From CAYSUS01 sp964434165 (lineage in GTDB: Bacteria; Planctomycetota; Planctomycetia; Pirellulales; Thermoguttaceae), in contig CAYSUS010000037.1 of the NCBI GenBank assembly GCA_964434165.1, positions 3,194 through 67,193 of the forward strand: a stretch of DNA of 64,000 nucleotides, in the 5' to 3' direction. The first letter of the stretch is position 1, and every line of letters begins with the position of its first letter. The translations under genes were made by a program, and so were the position numbers. The notes under the pieces are model-generated. The model searched no databases, had not been told where the DNA came from, and saw only the letters and a program-made list of their open reading frames with translations. This document shows positions 51,576-61,038 of this stretch, piece by piece.

Positions 51576-53141
51576 ATGCACGGAGGTACTCGTACGTGGA
51601 CGGCCCTTCTGGCCGCCACACTGGTCATCTGTGCTGGATCGGCGATGGCCCAAAGCCTGGAGAATCCCTCCGCGCTCCCGGCCGACGATCCGGCCTACGC
51701 GCTCGGCGAACGATCGGTGCTTCAGGTCTCGACGCCTGCCCGCTTCGCTTCCTCCGACGCCCCGCCGTCCCTCGATCTGAAGGCCGAGCTCGAGAAGCTC
51801 AAGGCCGAGATCCAGAAGATGAAGGACAAGGAGGCCAAGTCCAAGGAAAAGGCCGCGGGCAAGCCGTCGATCAAGGTCGGCGGGCGGATCCAGGCCGACT
51901 GGGCCCTGTTCGGCCAGGGCGACGCCAGCCGCAACGTGTACGGCGACCTCCAGGACGGCTGCGAGTTCCGCCGGGCGAGGATCTTCGTCAGCGGCGACGC
52001 CTTCCACGTCGTGGATTACAAGATCCAGATGGACTTCGCCGACACCGACACCGGATCGGGCTCGACCGAGGCCATCTACTACCGCGACGGCGGCGGCAAC
52101 CTCCAGCGGGTCCTCGACGCCGACGGCAACCCGGTCAGCGCCGTGACCTCCACCAAGACCATTCAGTCCACGGCCTTCAAGGACGTGTACATCGGCCTGA
52201 GCGAGCTGCCGTTCATCGGCCACGCCCGCATCGGCCATTTCAAGGAGCCGTTCGGCCTGGAGCAGCTCACCAGCGCCCGGTTCATCACCTTCATGGAGCG
52301 CTCGCTGAGCGACGAGGGGGCCTTCGTCCCCGCGCGGCGCATGGGCATCATGGCCTACGACACGTACCTCGACGAGCGCGGCACCTGGGCCATCGGCGCC
52401 TTCCGCTCCGAGCAGACCAACGGGGCCGAGCCCCCGTTCCGGCTCGACGACGACGGCGGCACGGCCGTGACCATGCGGGCCACGTTCCTGCCGTGGTACG
52501 ACGACTCGATCAAGGACCACCCGGGCCGCGGCCTTCTGCACACGGGCATCGCGTACAGCTACCGCAACATCGACGACGGGACGGCGCGCTTCCGGTCCCG
52601 GCCCGAGGCCCACCTCTCCCCGGCCCGCGTGGTCGATACCGGCTCGATCCACAACGTGCCCGACGAGCAGCTCCTCGGTCTGGAGCTGGCCTCGGTGTAC
52701 GGGCCGCTCTCGGTGCAGGCCGAGTACTTCGGCTGCTGGGTGCCGCGCGAGGGGATCGGCGTGGCCTACCTCAACGGCGGCTACGTTTACGCGAGCTTCT
52801 TCCTCACCGGCGAGAACCGCCACTACAGCCGCTCGAAGGGCGCCTTCGACCGCGTGAAGCCGTTCACCAACTTCTTCCGCGTCCGCACGGGCGACGGGAT
52901 CCAGAACGGCTGGGGCGCGTGGGAAGTGGCCTACCGCTACTCCTACATCGACCTGGTCGATAACGGCGTCGGCGTCAACGGCGGCGTCGCGGACGATCAC
53001 ACGCTGGGTCTGAACTGGTACCTCAACCCCTACACCCGCGTGATGTGGAACTACGTCCTGTCCAGCAGCACGCCGGAGTACGGCGTGACCCCGGTCACGG
53101 ACCTGAGCGTCTTCCAGATGCGAGCGCAAATCGACTTCTAG
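51576..53141 (+). CDS. OprO/OprP-type phosphate-selective outer-membrane porin
   Basis: A 521-residue outer-membrane protein. The signal peptide (about 1-26, LLAATLVICAGSAMAQ) is followed by a short coiled coil (DLKAELEKLKAEIQKMKDKEAKSKEKAAG, about 67-95), as in trimeric porins. A beta-barrel of alternating strands ends in Phe (VFQMRAQIDF), a BAM-recognition signature. KVGGRIQADWALF and the VDYKIQMDFADTD, GHARIGHFKEPFGLEQL strands match the OprO/P family, specific for phosphate or polyphosphate. GGGAG 7 nt before the ATG at 51576 decides that start over the ATG at 51570. Divergence from phoB supports the role. Confidence 0.9.
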   Translation: MHGGTRTWTALLAATLVICAGSAMAQSLENPSALPADDPAYALGERSVLQVSTPARFASSDAPPSLDLKAELEKLKAEIQKMKDKEAKSKEKAAGKPSIKVGGRIQADWALFGQGDASRNVYGDLQDGCEFRRARIFVSGDAFHVVDYKIQMDFADTDTGSGSTEAIYYRDGGGNLQRVLDADGNPVSAVTSTKTIQSTAFKDVYIGLSELPFIGHARIGHFKEPFGLEQLTSARFITFMERSLSDEGAFVPARRMGIMAYDTYLDERGTWAIGAFRSEQTNGAEPPFRLDDDGGTAVTMRATFLPWYDDSIKDHPGRGLLHTGIAYSYRNIDDGTARFRSRPEAHLSPARVVDTGSIHNVPDEQLLGLELASVYGPLSVQAEYFGCWVPREGIGVAYLNGGYVYASFFLTGENRHYSRSKGAFDRVKPFTNFFRVRTGDGIQNGWGAWEVAYRYSYIDLVDNGVGVNGGVADDHTLGLNWYLNPYTRVMWNYVLSSSTPEYGVTPVTDLSVFQMRAQIDF

Positions 53142-53145
53142 GCGG

Positions 53146-53175
53146 CGGCCCGGCCCCGGGCCGGGCCCCTTTCTC
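53146..53175 (+). terminator. Possible terminator after the porin gene
   Basis: Stem CGGCCCGG (53146-53153) pairs with CCGGGCCG (53156-53163), beginning 4 bp after the porin stop, followed by CCCCTTTCTC. The T-run is weak, so it may attenuate rather than end transcription into the Cys-rich gene downstream. Confidence 0.4.
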
Positions 53176-53254
53176 ACGTCCAGACGAATACGCGATCCAA
53201 CGATGTTCATCGCGCGGCGGCCCCGGCCGGCGCGCTCGACAAGGAGGCAAGCGA

Positions 53255-53869
53255 ATGAGGACGTTGACCATGGCTCTGGCCGCGGCGGCCTGCCTGGCCT
53301 TGGCCCTCCCGGCCGAAGCCCAGCAGGCCTGCGGTCCCGCCGATCCGGGCTGCTGCACCAGTGCGGGGAAGTGCTGCCACTGCGGCTCTTGCGCGCCGTG
53401 CAAGAAGGTCTGCCGGATCGTGTGCGAGATGAAGAAGGTCGAGATCACCTGCTGGGACGTCGAATGCGAGGACTTCTGTCCCCTGCTGCCCCGCCTCGGC
53501 CGCGATCCCTGCTCTCCGTCGGCCTCTAGCGACTGCACCCCCGAGCCGTCCTGCTGCGGCTCCTGCGGTCCCTGCACGTCCGGCTGCCCTGAGAGGTGTA
53601 TCAAGCCGCCGAAGTGCGGGCTGATGCGCACGAAGAAGAAGCTCGTCAAGCGGACCGTCACCAGGGAGGTGCCGGTTTACAAATGCGTCGTGGAGTGCGT
53701 GTGCTGCGATTGCCGCGGCGGCGAGAAGGGCGGCGTGCCGACCGAGGCCGAGCCCGCCCTTCCGCCCGAGGCTCCCCCGCCCATGAAGGCCGTCTCGAGC
53801 GAGACGATCCCGCCCGCGCCGATCCCCGCCAGCTCGATCTCGGCACCCCGGCTGCACCGCGGGACCTGA
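53255..53869 (+). CDS. Exported cysteine-rich protein
   Basis: A 204-residue protein. The signal peptide is MRTLTMALAAAACLALALPAEA; after it come 27 cysteines in about 120 residues, in patterns such as CCHCGSCAPC, CCGSCGPCTSGC and CVVECVCCDC. Between the last two clusters is a basic stretch, MRTKKKLVKRTVTREVPVYK, with the look of proteins seen repeatedly in planctomycetes. The C-terminal 45 residues are Pro-rich and have no cysteine. Possible roles are a cell-wall or envelope structural protein with disulfide cross-links, or metal binding; neither is shown. AAGGAGG 8 nt before the ATG sets the start. It lies 113 bp after the porin on the same strand. Confidence 0.85.
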   Translation: MRTLTMALAAAACLALALPAEAQQACGPADPGCCTSAGKCCHCGSCAPCKKVCRIVCEMKKVEITCWDVECEDFCPLLPRLGRDPCSPSASSDCTPEPSCCGSCGPCTSGCPERCIKPPKCGLMRTKKKLVKRTVTREVPVYKCVVECVCCDCRGGEKGGVPTEAEPALPPEAPPPMKAVSSETIPPAPIPASSISAPRLHRGT

Positions 53870-53949
53870 TCCCCGAAGAGAACTCTCCACTTGGGAATGG
53901 TGGGTAGATCACCGGGCCGCGCCCCTTGGCAGCACCCCGAGTGATTCAA

Positions 53950-53998
53950 CACGCCCGGCCGGCCGGACGCGCTCCGACGGCCGGGCGTGCTTGCTTTT
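53950..53998 (+). terminator. Strong rho-independent terminator
   Basis: A perfect 12-bp stem, CACGCCCGGCCG (53950-53961) with CGGCCGGGCGTG (53978-53989), a 16-nt loop, then CTTGCTTTT. It lies 80 bp after the Cys-rich gene, between it and the convergent SDR gene, and should end the porin/Cys-rich transcript. The T-run is on the plus strand. Confidence 0.85.
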
Positions 53999-54047
53999 CA
54001 CGGCCGGGCGACGGGGCCGCGGCACCGACCCCGTCCCGCAGCGCCGG

Positions 54048-54746
54048 CTACTCTCCTCCGCCCACCGACATCGGTCGCCCATTATGCTCCGGCCCGAGGC
54101 CGAGGATCACGGGCACCGCGCGCCGGGCCCACGCCTCGGGGCGCGGAGAGGCCGCGGCCCCCTCGCCGAAGCAGCTCCGCAGCATCTGGGTGTCGATCGT
54201 GCCGGGGTTGAGCGCCACGGCCGACATGCCGCGCGGCAATTCCGCCGCCAATGCCTGCGTGAGTCCCTCGATCGCCCACTTGCTGGCGCAGTACGGAGCC
54301 ACCCCGGGCGAGGTCGAGCGCCCCCAGCCCGAGCTGATGTTGACGACCACCCCCTGGCGCCGCTCGACCATCGACGGCAGGAAATGGCGCAGCACGTAAG
54401 ACACGCCCTTGACGTTCACGTCGATCAGCGCCGAGAGCTCGTCGGGCGGGACCTCCCAAAGCGGCGCGCTGCGGTTGATCACCGCCGCGTTGTTCACCAG
54501 CAGGTCAACCTGGGGATCGAGCGCGAGCACCTCCTCCGACCACGCCCGCACGGCCTGGTCCTGCGTCACGTCCACCACGGAGAAGCGGTGCGGCCGTCCG
54601 AAGCGCGCGCCCAGCGCGCGCACCGCGTCCTCCGTGCGCGCACAGCCGGCCACGATGTGCCCGCGGGCGATAAGGGCCTCGACCATGGCGCGGCCCAGAC
54701 CGCGGCTCACGCCCGTGATCACGATGCGTCGGGCTTCGTCCGGCAA
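54048..54746 (-). CDS. Short-chain dehydrogenase/reductase
   Basis: A 232-residue NAD(P)-dependent oxidoreductase with the classical SDR fold. The cofactor motif is TGVSRGLG (11-18), with NNAA at 85-88, catalytic Ser139 region VNISSGWG, and Tyr152/Lys156 in YCASK. PGTIDTQML after the active site is also normal. The substrate is not evident. It lies 24 bp downstream of ftr on the same strand, so the two may be cotranscribed, but no known H4MPT-pathway step needs an SDR of this kind. Convergent with the Cys-rich gene. Confidence 0.92.
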   Translation of the reverse strand: MPDEARRIVITGVSRGLGRAMVEALIARGHIVAGCARTEDAVRALGARFGRPHRFSVVDVTQDQAVRAWSEEVLALDPQVDLLVNNAAVINRSAPLWEVPPDELSALIDVNVKGVSYVLRHFLPSMVERRQGVVVNISSGWGRSTSPGVAPYCASKWAIEGLTQALAAELPRGMSAVALNPGTIDTQMLRSCFGEGAAASPRPEAWARRAVPVILGLGPEHNGRPMSVGGGE

Positions 54747-54770
54747 GGCAAGCCTCCTTGGTCGTTCGGG

Positions 54771-55691
54771 CTACGCGCGGTGCCTCTGCGGCAGAAGATG
54801 GATGAAGCTCTTCCCCAGGCGGCCCCCGTAGTTGCCCGCCGAGATCCGCACCAGCCCGGGCGCGTCGCGCGCGGCCTCGATGGCCGTCTGCGTCGCGCTC
54901 GCGATGCTCTCCAGGTCGCGCCCGTTGACGACGATCTCCATGATCGAGCCCACGCCGTCGGGGACGCGCGACGCGTCACCCAGCTTCTCGCGCAGCGTGG
55001 GGCAGAACTCGGCGTAGGTGCTGGCGATCATGCCGGCGTAGCGGCTGCCCGCCTTGGAGCCGCTCTGCACGATGCCGCCGGGAAAGGGCATGACGACGCC
55101 GGGCGATCGGGCGATCGCGTCCCGGGCCCGCTCCGCCGCGCCGAGGGCCGCGTCCACGTCGCGCCCCAGGAACCAGAGATTGCCGCCCATCAGCCCGTCG
55201 GCGTAGCCGAAGCGGCGGTCGAGCACGAGCTCGCCGCCGAGGATGGGGATCACCCACACCGGCCGGTCGTGGCGAATCGCGCGGAACTGGTGCCCGTCGC
55301 CGAACATCGCGATCTTGCGGCCCAGCTTGAAGTACGGCTCCTCGCACATCGGACTGAAACAGGCCGCCGTGGGGCAGGTAAGCACGTTCTGGCTGATCCG
55401 CACGAGCAGGGCCCGCTCCAGGGCCTCCACGCGGTCCTTGCGGAACCGCGGTACGTGGAGCTGGACGAGGGCCCCGGGCCGGCCGTCGGGTGTCGATTCG
55501 CTCCCGTCGCCCGCGGGCCCGACGTAGCGGTCCAGGCCCGCCTCGCAGTCGCAGAGGATCGTGCTGGAGGCGTTGCCCGTCGCCGCCGATACGGCGTGGT
55601 CGAGCCACGCGCGGTCCCGCGCGGTGATCAGCACCTCGGCGTAGATGCTGCGGAAGGCCTCGGCGTAGGTGTCGTCGATCGTGGCGGGCAT
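54771..55691 (-). CDS. ftr: Formylmethanofuran:tetrahydromethanopterin formyltransferase
   Basis: A 306-residue cytosolic enzyme (Ftr, FhcD in bacteria) that moves the formyl group between methanofuran and tetrahydromethanopterin, used in formaldehyde oxidation. Family motifs are clear along its length: DDTYAEAFRSIYAEVLITA at the start, TPDGRPGALVQLHV, LVRISQNVLTCPTAACF, YFKLGRKIAMFGDGHQF, VMPFPGGIVQSGSKAGSRY and the near-terminal RISAGNYGGRLGKSFIHLLP. Length fits the usual 295-310. In the window it is accompanied by a 5-formyl-THF cyclo-ligase gene upstream on the same strand, but by no other H4MPT-pathway gene. Confidence 0.96.
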   Translation of the reverse strand: MPATIDDTYAEAFRSIYAEVLITARDRAWLDHAVSAATGNASSTILCDCEAGLDRYVGPAGDGSESTPDGRPGALVQLHVPRFRKDRVEALERALLVRISQNVLTCPTAACFSPMCEEPYFKLGRKIAMFGDGHQFRAIRHDRPVWVIPILGGELVLDRRFGYADGLMGGNLWFLGRDVDAALGAAERARDAIARSPGVVMPFPGGIVQSGSKAGSRYAGMIASTYAEFCPTLREKLGDASRVPDGVGSIMEIVVNGRDLESIASATQTAIEAARDAPGLVRISAGNYGGRLGKSFIHLLPQRHRA

Positions 55692-55710
55692 GCGTCGCAG
55701 TCTGGGGCAG

Positions 55711-55748
55711 ACTTCCGAAGTCTCCAGACTTCGGAAGCCCTTGTAAGG
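55711..55748 (-). repeat. Dispersed cruciform-like repeat, copy B
   Basis: The most regular copy: CTTCCGAAGTCT (55712-55723), CC, AGACTTCGGAAG (55726-55737) form a perfect 12-bp inverted repeat. On the minus strand it follows the stop codon of the cyclo-ligase gene (55756-55758) by about 18 bp, and it precedes ftr. Each arm is itself nearly palindromic (ACTTC-C-GAAGT). It could be a transcript hairpin, but lacks a T-run. Confidence 0.7.
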
Positions 55749-55755
55749 ACGTCTC

Positions 55756-56361
55756 TCAACCGCGCCCCCGACCCCCGTACACCGCCTCCTCGGTGACGAC
55801 CTTGTCCATGAAGACGTCGTGCGGCATCATCGGAATCTCGGGAAAGAGCTGGCACTCGAAGGCCAGCGCCACCAGCGGCGTCTCGGCGCGCGCGCGCTCC
55901 AGGAGCTTGTCGTAATAGCCCTTGCCGTGCCCGGTCCGCGCGCCGCCGCGGTCGAAGGCCACGCCGGGCACCATGATCAGGTCCACCCCGGCCACGTCGA
56001 TCCGTTTCTCCGGAAGAACGCGGAGCCCCTCGCGCGGCTCCAGGATGCCGTACGTGCCGGTCTCCAGCTCGTCCATGCGCTCCAGGTGGAACAGCTCCAG
56101 CTCGCCGGCCACGCAGTACGGCACGACGATCCGCTTGCCGTGCGTGAGGGCCTCGGGCAGGAAGTGGCGCGTGCGGACCTCGTCGCGCACGTCCACGTAC
56201 ACCAGCACCGTGCGCGCGTCGGCGTACTCCGGAAGGGAGGCGAACCGCTCGCAGATCGCGCGGCTCAGGGCGTCCTTGTCCTGCTGCGCCCGGCGGTTGG
56301 CATGCGCCTGCTTGCGGATCGCCTCCTTGCGCTGGCGGAACTCGTCGAGCTGTGCGGTCAT
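55756..56361 (-). CDS. 5-formyltetrahydrofolate cyclo-ligase
   Basis: A 201-residue enzyme (MTHFS/YgfA family) that turns 5-formyl-THF into 5,10-methenyl-THF using ATP. Motifs are RQRKEAIRKQAHANRRA at the N-terminus, VLVYVDVRDEVRTRHFLPEALTHGKRIVVPYC, and the substrate/ATP signature VDLIMVPGVAFDRGGARTGHGKGYYDKLL. The ATG at 56361 (MTAQLDEF) fits the family; the frame stays open to 56433. No clear ribosome site is seen. It is 64 bp upstream of ftr on the same strand; cyclo-ligase-like genes are known in some bacterial H4MPT clusters. Confidence 0.93.
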   Translation of the reverse strand: MTAQLDEFRQRKEAIRKQAHANRRAQQDKDALSRAICERFASLPEYADARTVLVYVDVRDEVRTRHFLPEALTHGKRIVVPYCVAGELELFHLERMDELETGTYGILEPREGLRVLPEKRIDVAGVDLIMVPGVAFDRGGARTGHGKGYYDKLLERARAETPLVALAFECQLFPEIPMMPHDVFMDKVVTEEAVYGGRGRG

Positions 56362-56442
56362 GGGAGCGGTCGCGTGGGACAGCCTGCAGTCCGTGTGAAG
56401 GGGAATGCTACGCGCGCCGCCGGCCCCGGACAAGGGGCGGGG

Positions 56443-57906
56443 TCACTTATCGGAGTAGTCATTCCCGTTGAGGCTGCGCACCACCGACTCCTGCCACTCC
56501 GCAAGGCCCTTCTTCATCCGTGCGGTCCGCTCCGGTTCCGAAGCGGCCAGGTCGTTCTCTTCCTTCGGGTCGCGGGCCAGATCGTGAAGGGCGTACCGCG
56601 CCTTGCCGTCCTTGCCTTCGATGCGGTGCAGCTTGCAGGACCCGTCGAGCCACGCGGCATGGCCGGGAAAGCGATCGAGAGGGTACTTCTTCGTGATCTT
56701 GCCGAGGTCGGGGAAGGCGAACGGCGGCTTGCGCTCCACGTCCTCGCCCCGCCGCTCGGCCGCGATCTGCTCGAGGAGCTGCGTGCTCCGCGTGCCGATG
56801 CCCGGAGCCGGGTAGTCCCAGAAGCCCAGCGGCTTTGCGCGCGCGCCCATCCGCCCCTCGATGAGCGGCACGAGGCTCACACCGTCCAGCGGCGGCTGAT
56901 TCTCGATCTCGACGCCCGCGAGATCCAGCAGCGTGGGGTAGATATCCACGGAACCGCAGGGCACGTCGCTCACGCGCGGTCTGGGAACGCGGGCAGGCCA
57001 CTCGATGATCGCCGGCACGCGCAGGCCCCCCTCGAGCACCTTGCCCTTGCGCCCGCTCAGCCCACGCGTCGAGCCGACGGGGAGGGCCCCGTTGTCGCTG
57101 GTGTACCAGAACAGCGTGTTCTCGGCCACGTTCAGCTCGCGGAGCGCATCGCGAAGCCGCCCGATGGCTTCGTCCATGGCCGTGATCTCGCCGTAGAAGT
57201 CCTGCACCTTCCTGGGCTGATCGGCGTACATGGCGCGGTACTTCTCCAGCGCGATGTGCGGCCCGTGCGGCGATCCGAACCAGACCACGGCCAGAAACGG
57301 CGTGCCTTCCTTCGCCACGCGGCGAATCCACTCCAGCGCGGCATCCACGGTGACGTGGGAGCTTTCGCCTTCGGTCTGGACCACGCGGCCGTTGTGGCTC
57401 ATCAGCGGGTTGTTGTCGAAGAAGTTGGGGCTGGAGAACCACTCGTCGAACCCGCTGTTGCCCGGAGAGGCCGGGCTCTCGGCGCGGACCGGTCCCACGT
57501 GCCACTTGCCGAAGTGGCCCGTCGCATAGCCGGCCTTCTTGAGGGCCTCGGCCACGGTCACCTCCTGGGGCCTGAGCGGGTAGCCCCACTTGAAGCAGCC
57601 GAACCGGTTGGGGTGGCGCCCGGTGAGCACGCTGCCGCGCGTGGGCGAGCAGACCGGGGCCGCGGCGTAGAACCGGTCGAAGCGTAGCCCCGCGGCGGCC
57701 ATCTTGTCGAGCGTGGGGGTCTTCAACACAGGATGGCCGTAGTAGCCGACGTCGCCGTATCCCTGGTCGTCGGCCATGCAGAGGATCACGTTAGGAAGCG
57801 GCGCTTGCCCGTCCGCCGCCAGGGCGTGCGACGAAGGGATTCGACATATCAGGAGAACCGTAAGTCCCGCGGCAACGTGAAACGACCGGGTCTGTATGCA
57901 GCACAT
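56443..57906 (-). CDS. Exported sulfatase (formylglycine-dependent)
   Basis: A 487-residue exported hydrolase of the arylsulfatase family that removes sulfate esters from glycans. After a signal peptide (about residues 8-31), the metal motif NVILCMADDQGYGDVG is followed by the maturation signature CSPTRGSVLTGR, with Cys86 converted to formylglycine by a separate maturase (not in this window). GHFGKWH and YTSDNGA are further active-site motifs. The ATG at 57906 has AAAGGG upstream; the frame begins with a TTG at 57957. It fits the GH16 and other secreted enzymes, suggesting use of sulfated polysaccharides, which is inference. Confidence 0.95.
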   Translation of the reverse strand: MCCIQTRSFHVAAGLTVLLICRIPSSHALAADGQAPLPNVILCMADDQGYGDVGYYGHPVLKTPTLDKMAAAGLRFDRFYAAAPVCSPTRGSVLTGRHPNRFGCFKWGYPLRPQEVTVAEALKKAGYATGHFGKWHVGPVRAESPASPGNSGFDEWFSSPNFFDNNPLMSHNGRVVQTEGESSHVTVDAALEWIRRVAKEGTPFLAVVWFGSPHGPHIALEKYRAMYADQPRKVQDFYGEITAMDEAIGRLRDALRELNVAENTLFWYTSDNGALPVGSTRGLSGRKGKVLEGGLRVPAIIEWPARVPRPRVSDVPCGSVDIYPTLLDLAGVEIENQPPLDGVSLVPLIEGRMGARAKPLGFWDYPAPGIGTRSTQLLEQIAAERRGEDVERKPPFAFPDLGKITKKYPLDRFPGHAAWLDGSCKLHRIEGKDGKARYALHDLARDPKEENDLAASEPERTARMKKGLAEWQESVVRSLNGNDYSDK

Positions 57907-58008
57907 GAGATGCCCTTTCCAGTGGTGATGATCGAAACCGCGGCAGGCATTCTCCAAATGCCGTCCGCCTGCCTGCGAAAAACCCCTCTCGTCTCGCAGC
58001 TCGAAGAG

Positions 58009-58042
58009 GCTTCCGGGGTCTTGGAGACTTCGGAAGTCCGAT
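58009..58042 (-). repeat. Dispersed cruciform-like repeat, copy C
   Basis: Plus strand: CTTCCGGGGTCTTGG followed by AGACTTCGGAAGTCCG. On the minus strand it starts about 5 bp after the glpK stop codon (58046-58048). It matches copy A at 25 of 31 positions, and its second half is identical to an arm of copy B. It lies between glpK and the sulfatase gene. Confidence 0.65.
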
Positions 58043-58045
58043 TGG

Positions 58046-59542
<1,497 letters not shown>

Positions 59543-59703
59543 GGGGGTCCGTTCGGATCGCCCTGGAGTGCATCGGCTATGGCGCCCGCTCCACTGAGCG
59601 GCAGTCTAACCGTGCGGTCCGGCGCCCGCAACTCGTGGGCAGGGCGGATCCCTTCGACATGCACGGCCTTGCGAGCGCGGCGCAGCGAGGCTACATTTGC
59701 CGA

Positions 59704-60723
59704 ATGCCCCGTCTGCCCGAGGTCCAGCAGTTCGTCTCCAGCACCGGAGTGCGGATCTATCGTATCGCGTGCGACGTGCTGCCCGAGTTGTCCGGCCGGG
59801 TCCACGTCGTCTTGGGCGCGGGCCCGCCGACGCTGGTCGATACGGGCAGCGGCCTGGGTCCTTCCACCCGGCAGATCCTCGACGGCATCGACTCGGTCAG
59901 GATCGACTTCGGCGAGGCCGTGGCGGTCGAGCAGATCGAGCGGATTCTGATCACGCACGGCCACGTGGACCATATCGGCGGGCTTCCGGAGATCCTCGGC
60001 CGGGCGGCCCATGCAAGGGTCGGAGTCCACGAGCTCGATGCCCGGTACCTCACCGCCCAGCGCGAGCGCGCCGTTCTCGGCGCCCGGCGCCTGGGGCGCT
60101 TCTTGCACGAGGCCGGCGTGGCCCCGCCGCGCCAGGCGGAGATGGTGTCGCGCTATTTCGGCGTGAGGAAGGAAGTCCCGCCGCTGCCGGTCGATTTCCT
60201 CCTGGAGGACGGGGCCGAGCTCGACGGCCTGGAGCTGATCCACACGCCCGGCCACGCCGCGGGACACGTCTGCATGCTGGCCGGCGACGTGCTGCTGATC
60301 GGCGACCACGTGCTCTCGCAGACCATCCCCCAGCAATGGCCCGAAGGGCTGCTCCCTTACACAGGCCTGGGGCGTTATTTGGAGTCGCTGGACAAGGTCG
60401 CGTTATTGCGCGGCGTGCGCGTGGCGCTGGGCGGGCACGAGGCCCCGGTCGAGAACCTGGCGGAGCGGATCGACGAGATCCGCCGCCTCCAGTTCCGCCG
60501 GCTGGATCGGGTGCTGGAATACCTGCGCCACAGCGGACCGCTCACGATCGCGGACCTCGCCCGGCTCATGTATCCCAAGGCCGAGGGTTTTCACGAGATC
60601 CTCGCCATCCTCGACGCCGGCGCGCGCGTGGAGTACCTGCACTTGCGTTCGCGGATCGCCCTGGCCAACCTGGAGGAGGTCGCGCGGGACCAGAGCCCGG
60701 CGTTTCGGTTCGTGGCGTTGTGA
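59704..60723 (+). CDS. Metallo-beta-lactamase-fold hydrolase
   Basis: A 339-residue protein. The metal site is THGHVDHIGG (His85, His87, Asp89, His90), with the third His in LIHTPGHAAGHVCM and Asp in LIGDHVLSQ, as in hydroxyacylglutathione-hydrolase-like (glyoxalase II type) enzymes. The C-terminal 90 residues form a helical, winged-helix-like domain (IDEIRRLQFRRLDRVLEYLRHSGPLTIADLARLMYP) as in LACTB2-type and other MBL proteins. The ATG at 59704 starts the fold; the longer open frame from 59464 overlaps glpK. Substrate unknown. Confidence 0.9.
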   Translation: MPRLPEVQQFVSSTGVRIYRIACDVLPELSGRVHVVLGAGPPTLVDTGSGLGPSTRQILDGIDSVRIDFGEAVAVEQIERILITHGHVDHIGGLPEILGRAAHARVGVHELDARYLTAQRERAVLGARRLGRFLHEAGVAPPRQAEMVSRYFGVRKEVPPLPVDFLLEDGAELDGLELIHTPGHAAGHVCMLAGDVLLIGDHVLSQTIPQQWPEGLLPYTGLGRYLESLDKVALLRGVRVALGGHEAPVENLAERIDEIRRLQFRRLDRVLEYLRHSGPLTIADLARLMYPKAEGFHEILAILDAGARVEYLHLRSRIALANLEEVARDQSPAFRFVAL

Positions 60724-61038
60724 GTGGAGTGGTGCGTGGGCGCATGGCGAAGGCACGAACTCCCCTCGCCCGCTCGCGGGAGAGGGGTCGGGGGTGAGGG
60801 CGCGTCAAGGCGAGTGGCGAAGGCACGACCTCCCCTCGCCCGCTCGCGGGAGAGGGGTCGGGGGTGAGGGCGCGTGGTGTCGCCGCACTCCCGTACCGCG
60901 CACTCATCGCCAGCCGCGTACGGAGTGTACGAAGTACGAGAGTACCTGCGAGAACCAACGTGTCCCTGACCCGTTGCCGCCGAGCGGCGAGCACGCTCGC
61001 CGGGTAAATGAACTGTCCCCTGTCCCCGGAGTCCTGTC
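60724..61038. other. Intergenic region of 315 bp with tandem repeat
   Basis: It follows the MBL gene and precedes the heparinase-like gene. Its main content is the 61-bp tandem pair listed separately. The rest (60876-61038) has no gene, RNA fold or palindrome that I can support. Confidence 0.5.
60745..60875. repeat. Tandem pair of 61-bp hairpin-bearing repeats
   Basis: Unit 1 (60745-60805) and unit 2 (60815-60875) differ at one base (CACGAAC versus CACGACC) and are separated by 9 bp. Each contains CCCCTCGCCCGCTCGCGGGAGAGGGG, an inverted repeat, followed by a GGGGGTGAGGG run. Elements with this CCCTCTCCCGCGAGCGGG core are scattered in many high-G+C genomes. It could end transcription of the MBL gene. 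Confidence 0.85.
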
